64,000 bases of DNA from Planctomicrobium piriforme (GTDB taxonomy: Bacteria > Planctomycetota > Planctomycetia > Planctomycetales > Planctomycetaceae), in assembly GCF_900113665.1 (NCBI RefSeq), contig NZ_FOQD01000008.1, positions 124,001 through 188,000 on the forward strand. The letters run 5' to 3'. Below are positions 8,637 through 17,367 of the stretch, in pieces; the first letter of the stretch is position 1, and each line of letters opens with the position of its first letter. The notes beneath the pieces are model-generated. The model worked only from the letters and a program-made list of their open reading frames with translations. It ran no database searches and was not told the DNA's origin. The translations under genes and the position numbers were made by a program.

Positions 8637-9434
8637 TTACCGAACGATGTCGGCCGAGGTGGAGAGCATTTCATCACCGGCCTTGATGGCGCGGGAATTG
8701 ATCTCGTAAGCCCGTTGGGCGGAGATGAGCGAAATCAGTTCGGTCACCACTTCCACGTTGGACCCTTCGAGCGAACCCTGTCGCAGGAAGCCGACGCCGT
8801 TGCTGCCGGGATTCGAGAGCGTGGCAGTGCCAGAGGCGGGCGTGGAGGCATACAGGTTCCCCCCTTCGCTCGATAAACCAGCAGGGTTGGCAAAGCGTGC
8901 CAGTTGCATCTGACCCAAGGTCACGACTGAGTCGGGCGTCCCGGCCAGCGAAGCGGTAATGGTGCCGTCGGTTCCGATGTTCAAGGTCGAAAGATCGACG
9001 CCGTTCTGAATTGTGATCGGAGGATTGAGCAGGTAGCCGTCGGTCGTGACGAGCTGACCTGTCGCATCCATGCGGAAGGCCCCGTTGCGGGAATAGCGGG
9101 TCTGCTGGTTCGGCAACTGCACTGTGAAGAAGCCGTCCCCTTCGACGGCAACATCCAGCGGATTGTTGGTCTGGGCGATGCTGCCGGGGGTGAACACCTT
9201 GGCGGTGCCGACTGCGCGGACGCCGCTCCCCACCTGAAGGCCGGTCGGCGCGCGCTGGCCAGAGGCCACGTCGGTGCCGGGCTGTTTGATGGTGGAATAC
9301 ATCAGGTCGGCGAAGTTGAGATTACTGCGCTTAAAACCGTTGGTGTTCACGTTGGCCAGATTGTTGGCCGTATTGTCGATCATCATTTCCTGTGCCTTCA
9401 TTCCGGTGGCACTGGTGTATAGAGCTCGCAACAT
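8637..9434 (-). CDS. flgG: Flagellar distal rod protein
   Basis: FlgG forms the distal rod. The 265-residue length and all family blocks match: MLRALYTSATGMKAQEMMID, NTANNLANVNTNGFKRSNLN, LDVAVEGDGFFTVQLPNQQT, YSRNGAFRMDATGQLVTTDG, and the C-terminal GSNVEVVTELISLISAQRAY. The protein lies two bases after flgF, so the two rod genes are probably coupled. The ATG at 9434 starts exactly at the conserved N-terminal helix. Confidence 0.96.
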   Translation of the reverse strand: MLRALYTSATGMKAQEMMIDNTANNLANVNTNGFKRSNLNFADLMYSTIKQPGTDVASGQRAPTGLQVGSGVRAVGTAKVFTPGSIAQTNNPLDVAVEGDGFFTVQLPNQQTRYSRNGAFRMDATGQLVTTDGYLLNPPITIQNGVDLSTLNIGTDGTITASLAGTPDSVVTLGQMQLARFANPAGLSSEGGNLYASTPASGTATLSNPGSNGVGFLRQGSLEGSNVEVVTELISLISAQRAYEINSRAIKAGDEMLSTSADIVR

Positions 9435-9436
9435 GA

Positions 9437-10177
9437 TTAAACGCCTCCCTGGCTGCCGATGTGCTTGCCGATGGATTCGCTGAGCAGCGACATCGATTTC
9501 TGGGCCGCTTCCTGCCTGCGCTGAGCCGCGATCAGGTCGACAAGTTCCTGAATTGGTGAAACGTTTGAACGCTCACGGGTGCCTTGCAGGCATTCGGCCT
9601 CGGCGTCCTCCGGCGGCATGTCGTCGGGCGCCTTGTATAAGGTGACCCCTTGCAGTTTCAGCTTCTGCGGGTCGTTGAAGTTCACAATGTCGAGCTGCCC
9701 GACCTCAGTGGTTCCGGCGTAGATCTTGCCTTCGCCGTTGATGCGAATCGTGGCGGCGGAGACATCGGGGGGCAGGGTGATGGAGCCCCCTTTTCCCTGC
9801 ACCGGCAGATAGTCTGCAGTGACCAGCCGTCCCTCGTCGTCGAGCTGGAAGACACCGTTCCGGGTGTAGAGCGGACCTTCGGGGCCTTCGACAACAAAGA
9901 AGCCCTGGCCCTGGAGGGCGACGTCGAGATTGTGGCCGGTCTTTTCCAGAGCTCCCTGAGTGAAGTCGGTCATCACATCTTGTGAATTGGTGCCGAGTGC
10001 CTGGAACGCCACGCCTGACTTCATTTCGTCGTCGTACTGACTTTCAAACGAACCATGTCGGACCATCTGGCGGCGGTAGCCGGGCATCTGGGCATGCGCC
10101 AGGTTCTGGGCAATCAGATCGTGCTGACGTGCCGACGCATCCATGGCGGTGCCGGCGCTATACAGTCCGCTGAGCAT
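9437..10177 (-). CDS. flgF: Flagellar proximal rod protein FlgF-like
   Basis: This is the second rod/hook family protein, about 246 residues, first gene of the leftward operon. It carries MLSGLYSAGTAMDASARQHD at the N-terminus, LDVALQGQGFFVVEGPEGPL in the middle and SPIQELVDLIAAQRRQEAAQ at the end. A longer frame reaches 10393, but ATG 10177 fits both the family start and an AGGAG ribosome site 10 to 14 bases before it. It is assigned FlgF because it precedes FlgG; it is somewhat divergent and could be called simply a rod protein of the FlgF/FlgG group. Confidence 0.85.
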   Translation of the reverse strand: MLSGLYSAGTAMDASARQHDLIAQNLAHAQMPGYRRQMVRHGSFESQYDDEMKSGVAFQALGTNSQDVMTDFTQGALEKTGHNLDVALQGQGFFVVEGPEGPLYTRNGVFQLDDEGRLVTADYLPVQGKGGSITLPPDVSAATIRINGEGKIYAGTTEVGQLDIVNFNDPQKLKLQGVTLYKAPDDMPPEDAEAECLQGTRERSNVSPIQELVDLIAAQRRQEAAQKSMSLLSESIGKHIGSQGGV

Positions 10178-10600
10178 GACGGCCAACTCCTGATCGACGT
10201 GACGAATCCACACGGGTTTTTGAAGGCCGAGCGGCGATTCCTGCCGGTCCGTCTGTAACGAGTGTGTGGATTGCAGCGAATCTTCCACCTTACTCGTCAC
10301 GTCATGGTTGTCGCGTTCAGGAAGAACGTGACGGTTGTAGGGATTCCCCCTGTCCTGCGCGGTGAAGCCTGTGCGGTTCGCCCAGCTTGCCATGAACTGG
10401 GCCGGTTATGGGGATTGCAGCGAATCCGCCGTCTGGCTTGAGCGAATTCCGTCGCGCGTTGTCGGATTTTCACGAGAAGTTCGGGGGAATTCCTACATCC
10501 CTCAAAGTTCCCCCGAACTACGGTCGAATAAGAAAGAAGAGTCGCACCGATCCGCGCGTGGGGTTCCCCATGGCCGGATCACATTGCAGGAAATCGAACG
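10178..10600. other. Divergent flagellar intergenic region
   Basis: This 423-base gap separates the leftward rod operon and the rightward fliL operon and must hold promoters for both. A 15-base direct repeat (GGATTGCAGCGAATC) occurs at 10268-10282 and 10412-10426. A perfect inverted repeat at 10479-10518 and a weak sigma-28-like element are listed separately. No convincing gene was found here; open frames in the gap are extensions or shadows. Confidence 0.6.
10479..10518. promoter_or_regulatory. Perfect 11-base inverted repeat upstream of fliL
   Basis: GTTCGGGGGAA at 10479-10489 is exactly complementary to TTCCCCCGAAC at 10508-10518, with an 18-base spacer. The right arm overlaps a possible -35 element (CAAAGTTC, 10503-10510) followed 12 bases later by GTCGAATA (10523-10530), a weak match to the sigma-28 pattern. 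Such an arrangement fits an operator, but it could also be a small hairpin. No T-run follows, so it is not a typical terminator. Confidence 0.4.
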
Positions 10601-11191
10601 ATGGCGGACCACGCACCAGCAACCGACGCACAAGCCGCTCCGGCGGCGAAATCTGCCGGCGGGATTCTCCCGTGGGTGATTGTAGGAGTCGTTGCGGCTG
10701 CGATTGGCGCGGCCGCGCCGTTTGGCATGTCCATGCTCTCGGCCGGCGGGTCGAGCCATCATGAAGGGGCTCCCGCCGCGGAAACAGCAGACAGCGGACA
10801 CGGTTCCTCACACGGCGGCGGTTCTCACGGCGGCGGCTCGCATGGCGCGGCGGTCAGCACCAGCACCAGTCCGATGGTGTTCGTCACCTACGGCGAGGTC
10901 ACAGTCAATCTTGATGAACAGAGGATGAACCGCTATTTGCGTCTGAAGATCGTGCTGCACGTCCGACGGGCGGACGAAACGGTCGTCAAAGCGGCCATGT
11001 CCGAAAAAGAGCTGTTGCTCCGCAACTGGCTCGTCAGCCACCTCTCCGACAAAGAACTCGATGACATTCGCGGCAAGGCAGGCCAGAACATGCTGCGCCG
11101 CGAGATTCGCGACCACTTCAACGCGGCCCTGTTTCCCGACCATTACGAGCGCATCTACGACGTCCTGTTCCAGGAATTCAACGTTCAATAA
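10601..11191 (+). CDS. fliL: Flagellar basal body-associated protein FliL
   Basis: FliL is a single-pass inner membrane protein around the stator that supports torque. The 196-residue protein has one membrane helix (ILPWVIVGVVAAAIGAAAPF, residues about 22-41), a Gly/His/Ser-rich linker (HGSSHGGGSHGGGSHG) and a periplasmic FliL domain: FVTYGEVTVNLDEQRMNRYL, LRLKIVLHVRRADETVVKAA and IRDHFNAALFPDHYERIYDV. The His-rich linker might bind metal ions, which is speculation. It heads the rightward operon and ends two bases before fliM. Confidence 0.9.
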   Translation: MADHAPATDAQAAPAAKSAGGILPWVIVGVVAAAIGAAAPFGMSMLSAGGSSHHEGAPAAETADSGHGSSHGGGSHGGGSHGAAVSTSTSPMVFVTYGEVTVNLDEQRMNRYLRLKIVLHVRRADETVVKAAMSEKELLLRNWLVSHLSDKELDDIRGKAGQNMLRREIRDHFNAALFPDHYERIYDVLFQEFNVQ

Positions 11192-11193
11192 TT

Positions 11194-12108
11194 ATGTCTG
11201 AAGTCGTTTCTCCCAGCCTGCTCGATTTTCACAGCCCCCGCCGTGCGCCGACCGAAGCGCTCCGGCAGTTGGCGGCGTGGCAGGCGAACGTGTGCGCCCA
11301 GGTGCAGGACGGCTGGGCCGGCCTCCTTGCCCGACCGGTCACACTCAAGTCCGGCAAGATCGATTCCGCACAGTATCACGCGGCGCTGCAGCGCCTGCCG
11401 GAAGATGGACTGGGAGTCTACTTTTCCATCGGCGATTCGCTGCTCCCCTCGATGCTCGTCTTCTCCGCCCGTCAGGTGCAGGCGCTGATTGCCGACCTGC
11501 TCGACCTGCCCGGCGGAAAATGGCCCGTCCCGGCCAAGCTCTCCGCCGCAGAAGACGCCATGCTCGAACTGCTCTTCCAGAAGCTGGCTGAAGCGATTGG
11601 CGACGGCTGGCCAGAAGACACGCCGCTGAAATGCCGGTATCTCGAAACGACTTCCAAACCGCATCGCACCCGATTGTTTCCGATCGGGTCGCCGCTGTTT
11701 TCGCTGAAGCTGACGATTGACTCCCGGTTTGGCGAAGACACCTGCACCTGGTTGATGCTCAAGGAAGAAACCGAGCGTCTGCTGCTGGATCGGCTGGGTC
11801 ACGAATCGCCGGAAGACCGCACCGCACATCCCGATCTGGCCGCCCTGGCCGAACGCGTGCCCCTCGATTTTGTGGTCGAACTTGGCAAAGCAGAACTCTC
11901 AATGTCTCAGGCCTCGGATCTGGCCGTGGGAGATGTGCTGATTCTCGATCAACTTGTCACACGTCCTCTGATTGCATCGCTGGAAGGTCTGCCGAAATGG
12001 GTCGGCATGCCCAAACGTATCGGTTCCCGTCAGGCCTTTGAGGTGACCCAGGTCATCGACTCTGGCGCCATGCTGTCGACTTCAGCCCTGAATTCGATGG
12101 AATCCTGA
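11194..12108 (+). CDS. fliM: Flagellar motor switch protein FliM-like
   Basis: FliM is the middle C-ring protein that binds CheY-P and couples to FliN and FliG. The 304-residue protein has a central CheC-like domain (about 40-200) and a C-terminal SpoA domain (VPLDFVVELGKAELSMSQAS, DLAVGDVLILDQLVTRPLIA, LPKWVGMPKRIGSRQAFEVT). The N-terminal EIDALL-type motif that binds CheY-P in other FliM proteins is not visible; the protein begins MSEVVSPSLLDFHSPRRAPT. It is also shorter than the usual 330 residues. The position after fliL and before fliN supports the assignment. Confidence 0.82.
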   Translation: MSEVVSPSLLDFHSPRRAPTEALRQLAAWQANVCAQVQDGWAGLLARPVTLKSGKIDSAQYHAALQRLPEDGLGVYFSIGDSLLPSMLVFSARQVQALIADLLDLPGGKWPVPAKLSAAEDAMLELLFQKLAEAIGDGWPEDTPLKCRYLETTSKPHRTRLFPIGSPLFSLKLTIDSRFGEDTCTWLMLKEETERLLLDRLGHESPEDRTAHPDLAALAERVPLDFVVELGKAELSMSQASDLAVGDVLILDQLVTRPLIASLEGLPKWVGMPKRIGSRQAFEVTQVIDSGAMLSTSALNSMES

Positions 12109-12213
12109 GACACTTCTGCATTCCTCCCTTTCCCCCCCCGCCTGTCTGAATTCAATTCCCCCGCCCCCGTTTGCACGCAGCCTGTCTGTCGTCCCGACGA
12201 TCAGGAGTTCACG

Positions 12214-12588
12214 ATGTCACTCGATCAGTCCAGCGCCGATCCCGCCGGAGCCACCGTTTATCCCGTCGAGTTTCCAGCCGCAGGCGGTCCGCAGCTTTCG
12301 GCCACCCGAGCGCCGCTCAAGCGTTTTTATGACGTGAGCATGACGGTCTCCGTCGAACTCGGTCGGGCCGCGATGCCGATTGGCGAACTGCTGCATCTGT
12401 CTGAAGGGGCGGTCATTCAGCTCGACCGCGTCGTCAGCCAGCCGGTGGACATCATTGCCCAGGGCGTTCGACTCGCTCGCGGCGAAGTGGTGGTGGTCGA
12501 CGAGCGTTATGCCGTCCGCATCACCGAAATTGAATCCGCGGATGCTCAGCCCCGTTCAGACTCTCCGGAAATGGTGATCAAGAAGTGA
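12214..12588 (+). CDS. fliN: Flagellar motor switch protein FliN
   Basis: FliN forms the bottom of the C ring and helps dock the export apparatus. The 124-residue protein carries the SpoA domain: FYDVSMTVSVELGRAAMPIG, LLHLSEGAVIQLDRVVSQPV, DIIAQGVRLARGEVVVVDER, YAVRITEI. An AGGAG ribosome site precedes the ATG. The 105-base gap before it is strongly pyrimidine-rich and contains no gene. The stop overlaps the GTG start of fliO by four bases (GTGA), so the two genes are translationally coupled. Confidence 0.93.
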   Translation: MSLDQSSADPAGATVYPVEFPAAGGPQLSATRAPLKRFYDVSMTVSVELGRAAMPIGELLHLSEGAVIQLDRVVSQPVDIIAQGVRLARGEVVVVDERYAVRITEIESADAQPRSDSPEMVIKK

Positions 12589-13289
12589 ACTGGAGTTTCC
12601 CTCACCGCTGGCTCGCGCTGGCGGCCATCGGCTGCTGCCTGCAAGCGCCGATCGCCGTGGGAGGAGACGCTGCATCCACAAACTGGAACGGCATCCAGCG
12701 GCTGTCGGTCGACTTTCTCGAAGCGGACGCCGCGCCGTTTCTTGAACTGCACGAACCGGCGCCCGTCATCGAACAGGCGTCCGCCCAGCAGCCTGCGAGT
12801 GAACCGGCGCGACCCCGAGCCAGCGTCACCGCGATCGCGACTTCAGAGCCCAGGCACGCTCAGGACTCGCGATCGGAGATGCGGAACACGCTGCTGAAAG
12901 AAGGTCAGGCATCCGCCGCGGATCGAGACGAACTGACCGCGGAAGTCTTCAGCGTCATGAAGTGGACCGGCGTCACGCTCATGATCGGCTGCGTGGCGGT
13001 CTTTGGACTGAAACGCTTTCCGAAAGTGACGCAGACCAACGTCGTCGGCAACAAGATGGCGATTGTCGAAACCCTGACGCTCGGGCGTCATCAGACCCTC
13101 AACCTGGTTCAGGCCGGCGGCGAGCGGTTTCTCGTCGCGGCCGATGCGGCGGGGATCAAGTCGGTCACTTTGCTGCCGAACTGGCCTGGTGCAGAAACAG
13201 AACTTGAAGAAACCTCCCCCTCCCTGAAAGTGTTTTCGCCTCGCATGGATGCGAGTGATGACTCTCAGGCCGACGCGGACGTCGCCTGA
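12585..13289 (+). CDS. fliO: Flagellar biosynthesis protein FliO-like
   Basis: FliO is a membrane scaffold that assists assembly of the FliP ring in the export gate. The 234-residue protein has an N-terminal signal-like segment, a long periplasmic-type linker rich in Ala, Pro and Ser, one membrane helix (MKWTGVTLMIGCVAVFGLKR, about residue 125-144) and a cytoplasmic FliO core (NKMAIVETLTLGRHQTLNLV, then GGERFLVAADAAGIKSVTLL). The GTG start overlaps the fliN stop. FliO sequences are poorly conserved; the gene order fliN-fliO-fliP and the core domain carry the call. Confidence 0.8.
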   Translation: MNWSFPHRWLALAAIGCCLQAPIAVGGDAASTNWNGIQRLSVDFLEADAAPFLELHEPAPVIEQASAQQPASEPARPRASVTAIATSEPRHAQDSRSEMRNTLLKEGQASAADRDELTAEVFSVMKWTGVTLMIGCVAVFGLKRFPKVTQTNVVGNKMAIVETLTLGRHQTLNLVQAGGERFLVAADAAGIKSVTLLPNWPGAETELEETSPSLKVFSPRMDASDDSQADADVA

Positions 13290-13311
13290 TTCGCAATGGA
13301 CTGCAGACCGC

Positions 13312-13989
13312 ATGAACGACGTCACAACATTCTCGCGAGTGCTGGAAACAGACGCATTCCAGGGACTTTCGCCCCAGCTCAAGGTGGCGATCTTCCTGGG
13401 CATGCTCACGTTTCTGTCGTCGGCCCTGGTGACGATGACGGCGTTTACCCGCATCGTGATCGTGCTGTCGTTCATCCGCCGCGCCTTGTCGACGCAGGAA
13501 ATCCCGCCGACGCAGGTGATTCTCGGACTGTCGTTGTTCCTCACGCTGTTTGTGATGGCGCCGACCTTCAAGGAAATCGAAGCGAAAGCGGTTGTGCCTT
13601 ACCTGAATCAATCGATCAACGGGGCAGAGGCCTGGCAGAACGGTTCGAACGCCTTGAAGGCCTTCATGCTCAAGCAGACGCGGCGCGACGACCTTTCGCT
13701 GTTCGTCGAACTCTCAGGCATGGAGGCAGGCGTGACGCCTGAGTCGGTTCCGCTGACGACGCTGATTCCGGCCTTTGTGATCAGCGAACTGAAAACTTCG
13801 TTCATCATGGGGTTCTGTCTTTATCTCCCGTTCGTGCTCATCGACCTCGTAATGTCCATCATCCTGATGGCGCTGGGGATGATGATGATGCCGCCGGTGG
13901 TGGTCTCGACTCCCTGCAAGATCCTCCTGTTCGTTCTCATCGACGGCTGGCATCTGACGGCCAGGGCGTTGAGTCTGAGTTTCAACTGA
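13312..13989 (+). CDS. fliP: Flagellar export gate protein FliP
   Basis: FliP forms the pentameric core of the export gate together with FliQ and FliR. Family blocks are clear: SALVTMTAFTRIVIVLSFIR, RRALSTQEIPPTQVILGLSL, FLTLFVMAPTF, then TTLIPAFVISELKTSFIMGF and IDLVMSIILMALGMMMMPPV. The ATG at 13312 gives 225 residues; an in-frame ATG at 13249 would give 246 and overlap fliO by 41 bases. The downstream gene is flhA rather than fliQ, so the FliPQR genes are not together here. Confidence 0.95.
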   Translation: MNDVTTFSRVLETDAFQGLSPQLKVAIFLGMLTFLSSALVTMTAFTRIVIVLSFIRRALSTQEIPPTQVILGLSLFLTLFVMAPTFKEIEAKAVVPYLNQSINGAEAWQNGSNALKAFMLKQTRRDDLSLFVELSGMEAGVTPESVPLTTLIPAFVISELKTSFIMGFCLYLPFVLIDLVMSIILMALGMMMMPPVVVSTPCKILLFVLIDGWHLTARALSLSFN

Positions 13990-14030
13990 CATCGTTTCCA
14001 TTCCCGTTTTGAATCTCCGGTTCCAATTGC

Positions 14031-16157
14031 ATGCCTGCACCTGCCATTCCAACTCGACCCAACTGGCTCGCACAGTCTGAGACTGTGCTGTCGATGGGAC
14101 TATTGGGCGTGCTGGTTATCATGCTGATCCCGCTGCCGCCGGTGCTGCTGGATCTGCTGCTCGCTGGAAATCTCAGCGTCAGCATTCTGCTGCTGCTGGT
14201 GACGTTGAACACGCGACGGGCACTCGATCTGGCGGTGTTTCCGTCGCTGCTCCTGTTGCTCACCCTGTATCGCCTGTCGCTGAACGTCGCGACGACCCGA
14301 CTGATTCTCCTTTCCGGTGACGCCGGCAGTATTGTGGAGGCCTTCGGGCACTTCGTGATCGGCGGCAATCTGGTGGTCGGGCTAGTGGTGTTTCTGATTT
14401 TGATCGTCATCCAGTTCGTGGTGATCACCAAAGGGGCAGGCCGTATTTCGGAAGTGGCGGCACGCTTTACTTTGGATGCGTTGCCCGGCAAGCAAATGGC
14501 GATCGATGCCGAACTCAATGCCGGGGCCATCGACGAATCGGTCGCGCGAAAGCGACGAACAGAACTCGCTCAAGAAACCGAGTTCTACGGAGCGATGGAC
14601 GGGGCGAGCAAATTCGTCCGGGGCGATGCCATTGCCGGGTTGTTGATTACGGCGATCAATCTGCTGGGGGGCGTGGTGCTGGGGGTCTCCCGCGGCATGT
14701 CGTTCAGCCAGTCGATCACGACGTACTCGATCCTCAGCGTCGGCGACGGTCTCGTTTCACAGATTCCTGCGCTGATCGTCGCCATCGCTGCCGCGATGCT
14801 GACGACGAAGTCGACTTCCGAATCGAGTCTCGGTCAGGAAATGGAAGGTCAGTTGCTGAAACGGGAACGCCCGTTGTGGATCGGTGCAGGTATTCTGGGA
14901 ATGCTGGCGCTCGTGCCGGGCCTGCCGAAAATTCCCTTTCTCGCCATTGCCGGCGGATTGACCATGTATCTGTCGAGCCGCAAGAAGTCGGAGAAGAAAG
15001 CCCTTGCCGCCGAGCCGCCTGCTCCGCCGCCGCGCGAGGCTGATCCAGAAGACGAAATGCGGGAGTTCCTGGCGACCGACCGCGCCACGATCGAAGTGGG
15101 CGCGCGCCTGTTGCCGCTCATCAGCCCCAAGGCTTCGAAAGGACTGGCAGATCGGATTCGCAGCCTGCGTCAGGATTTCTCCCGAGAGAAGGGGATCTGG
15201 ATTCCTCCCATTCGCGTCCGCAGCCAGTTACAGCTTGAGCCTGACCAGTACCGGATCATGATTGCAGGGCGTCAGGTGGGCGTCGGCACGTTGCGGCCTG
15301 ACCGCCAGCTCGCCATCGCGCCCGAGAAAGTCCGTGTTGAGATTCCCGGCGAAGCGACCAGAGAACCTGCCTTCGATCTCGCCGCGAAATGGATTGATCC
15401 CGCTCTTGTGAAACAGGCCGAAGCACACGGCTATACCGTCGTGGATGCGGTCAGCGTGCTGATCACGCATCTCGGTGAGATCCTCAAGCGACATGGGCAC
15501 GAACTGATTACGCGTGAGACGCTCAAGCAGATGCTGGAACGGGTGCGCGAATTCGCGCCGACGATTGTGGACGAACTCAAAGGGGAGTCTGTCCGGATGT
15601 CGGTGCTGCATCAGGTGATTCAGCAACTGGCCGCCGAGGGGGTTCCGCTTTCGGATCTCTCGCTGATTCTGGAAGCGGCCGCCAACCATGGTCCGCATGC
15701 CAAAACACCGGACGAGTTGACGGATCGGGTGCGCGAAGACCTCGGTCGACTGATTTGTGAGCGCTACAAGTCCGCCGAAGGCCATCTCCGCATTCTGGCG
15801 TTCGAGCCACGGCTGGAAACGAAACTGCGGGAAGCGGTTCGCAATGGTCAAATGGCGCTTGCGCCAGGTCCGCTCGAAATGCTCATTCGAACTGTGGGTG
15901 AACACTGGCAAAGCAGCGGCCGCGTCGAGAAGCCGCTGGCGATTCTCACCGACCGTTCATTGCGCCGTCCATTACGACAGCTCTTGCTGCGGACAGCTCC
16001 TGGCCTGGGGCTGATCGCCTATCAGGAGGTGCCTGGCGAGATCTCGCTCGATCCGGTTTCGATCCTTTCGTATCAGGAAATTTTTGGAACCGAGGAACAG
16101 AAAGCATCGGGGAGCAGTGACTTCGCCCGTCAGGCCGCTGCCCTCTCCGCCGCGTAA
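14031..16157 (+). CDS. flhA: Flagellar export gate protein FlhA
   Basis: FlhA is the large export-gate protein whose cytoplasmic ring receives chaperone-substrate complexes. The 708-residue length is standard. The N-terminal half has eight predicted membrane helices with the family block LDLAVFPSLLLLLTLYRLSL, LNVATTRLILL and GRISEVAARFTLDALPGKQM, then IDAELNAGAIDE. The soluble C-terminal half (from about residue 345) has IWIPPIRVRSQLQLEPDQYR, VLITHLGEILKRHGHELITR and LLRTAPGLGLIAYQEVP. It sits 41 bases after fliP in the rightward operon. Confidence 0.96.
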   Translation: MPAPAIPTRPNWLAQSETVLSMGLLGVLVIMLIPLPPVLLDLLLAGNLSVSILLLLVTLNTRRALDLAVFPSLLLLLTLYRLSLNVATTRLILLSGDAGSIVEAFGHFVIGGNLVVGLVVFLILIVIQFVVITKGAGRISEVAARFTLDALPGKQMAIDAELNAGAIDESVARKRRTELAQETEFYGAMDGASKFVRGDAIAGLLITAINLLGGVVLGVSRGMSFSQSITTYSILSVGDGLVSQIPALIVAIAAAMLTTKSTSESSLGQEMEGQLLKRERPLWIGAGILGMLALVPGLPKIPFLAIAGGLTMYLSSRKKSEKKALAAEPPAPPPREADPEDEMREFLATDRATIEVGARLLPLISPKASKGLADRIRSLRQDFSREKGIWIPPIRVRSQLQLEPDQYRIMIAGRQVGVGTLRPDRQLAIAPEKVRVEIPGEATREPAFDLAAKWIDPALVKQAEAHGYTVVDAVSVLITHLGEILKRHGHELITRETLKQMLERVREFAPTIVDELKGESVRMSVLHQVIQQLAAEGVPLSDLSLILEAAANHGPHAKTPDELTDRVREDLGRLICERYKSAEGHLRILAFEPRLETKLREAVRNGQMALAPGPLEMLIRTVGEHWQSSGRVEKPLAILTDRSLRRPLRQLLLRTAPGLGLIAYQEVPGEISLDPVSILSYQEIFGTEEQKASGSSDFARQAAALSAA

Positions 16158-16239
16158 CGGAGACAAGTGAAGTCGTTATCCCGTCGTTAAATACCCATTC
16201 CGAACAACCTTTTCGACTCCCTCAAAACAACTGCCCATC

Positions 16240-16470
16240 ATGTCACGCGTGCCATCGAATGTGTCGCCTGAATCGCAACGGCCCGGTACGTTTGCCGCAG
16301 CATTGGGGCTGCTGGCAGGCTGCGCCGTGACGCTGCTGGGCGTGGCCGGCAGCCTGTCTCCGGAAATCATTTTGTTTCGCGCCTGCGTCGCCTCGGCCGT
16401 GGCCTTCATGGTGGCGGTCGTCGTGCTGGCGTATTGGAAATCCGTCACGCCGCGGCGTGAAGAAGATTGA
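16240..16470 (+). CDS. Small two-helix membrane protein between flhA and fliA
   Basis: The 76-residue protein has a polar N-terminus, two hydrophobic helices (AAALGLLAGCAVTLLGVAGS and VASAVAFMVAVVVLAYWKSV) and a charged tail (TPRREED). No family is recognised. The site between flhA and fliA is where FlhF and FlhG lie in many flagellar clusters, but this protein resembles neither. Co-location, strand and spacing (82 bases after flhA, 44 before fliA) suggest it is co-transcribed with the export and regulatory genes. A helper of the export gate is one idea, not shown by the sequence. Confidence 0.6.
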   Translation: MSRVPSNVSPESQRPGTFAAALGLLAGCAVTLLGVAGSLSPEIILFRACVASAVAFMVAVVVLAYWKSVTPRREED

Positions 16471-16514
16471 ACTGAAGTACGTTCATTGAACGTGCAGACC
16501 TGGAATCGGATCGC

Positions 16515-17318
16515 ATGGAAGCGGCCGTAAAAGCCTATCAAAGCGTGACGCAGAAAGAGTTCCGTGACCGTCTGGTCATGGAGCATCTGGAGAGCGTGCG
16601 CCATGTGCTGGGCCGCATGATTCCCGGTTTGCCCCGCTTTATCGATGCCGACAATCTGGAATCAGCGGGAGTCCTCGGTCTCGTCGAAGCGGCCGCGCAG
16701 TTTGACCCGACTCGGGGAGTCGAGTTCAAGACGTTCGCCTATCACCGCATTCGCGGCGCGATTCTCGATGAACTGCGCCGCAACTGCCCCTTGCCGCAAC
16801 AGGTGCTCCAGCAATGGGCCCGTCTGCGGCAGGTCTGGGAACAACTCGGTGAACTCGCTTCGCCGGCCACTGTCGCTGCGGCTTGCGGACTGACAGAAGA
16901 GGAAGTCGAAGACTGCCTGACAGCGATTCGGATCACGCAGCCGGAAGTCTGGCAGGCGGAACTGTCGCATCATCAACGAGCCAGTGACGCCGACGCCGAA
17001 CCAATCGAGCGTCTCAATGCCGATGACGAACGCCGCTTGCTGGCCGATGCCATCGAACGGCTTCCCAACCGCCTGCGAGTCGTGCTGTCGTTGTATTACA
17101 TGGAAGACTTGCGGCTGGCGGAAATCGGCGCGGTGCTGAATCTCTCCGAGTCCCGCGTCTCACGCTTGCTGGCTCAGGCTCAACTGCAATTGAAACACAG
17201 TCTGGAACGCACCCGATCAGGCGACCAGACCCGTCGGCAGCACGCCGCCGAACCCCTGCGCGGCCCGACCGTTCTCGGCGCGAAGAAAACTCGCTCGGAA
17301 CGCACGCCGACCGAATGA
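16515..17318 (+). CDS. fliA: Flagellar sigma factor, sigma-28 (FliA/WhiG group)
   Basis: This sigma factor directs RNA polymerase to late flagellar promoters. The 267-residue protein has region 2 (DNLESAGVLGLVEAAAQFDP, then GVEFKTFAYHRIRGAILDEL with the FKTFAYHRIRGAI core typical of FliA), region 3 (QQVLQQWARLRQVWEQLGEL) and region 4 (IERLPNRLRVVLSLYYMEDL, LAEIGAVLNLSESRVSRLLA). A basic tail of about 25 residues follows. Targets in the window are probably the flgM-like, fliC, fliD and fliS genes. WhiG or SigD are orthologous names; FliA is used for context. Confidence 0.92.
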   Translation: MEAAVKAYQSVTQKEFRDRLVMEHLESVRHVLGRMIPGLPRFIDADNLESAGVLGLVEAAAQFDPTRGVEFKTFAYHRIRGAILDELRRNCPLPQQVLQQWARLRQVWEQLGELASPATVAAACGLTEEEVEDCLTAIRITQPEVWQAELSHHQRASDADAEPIERLNADDERRLLADAIERLPNRLRVVLSLYYMEDLRLAEIGAVLNLSESRVSRLLAQAQLQLKHSLERTRSGDQTRRQHAAEPLRGPTVLGAKKTRSERTPTE

Positions 17319-17367
17319 CGGCTTTTACCAGCCATCGAAACACAGAAATCAACGTCAGGACGATGCG

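Noticed and set aside
10569..10586. Possible sigma-54 promoter before fliL (TGGCCGGATCACATTGCA)
   Set aside because: GG and GC are separated by 12 rather than 10 bases, a spacing that does not function with sigma-54.
10408..10764. Plus-strand frame overlapping the start of fliL
   Set aside because: It is out of frame with fliL, has no family match and runs through the control region.
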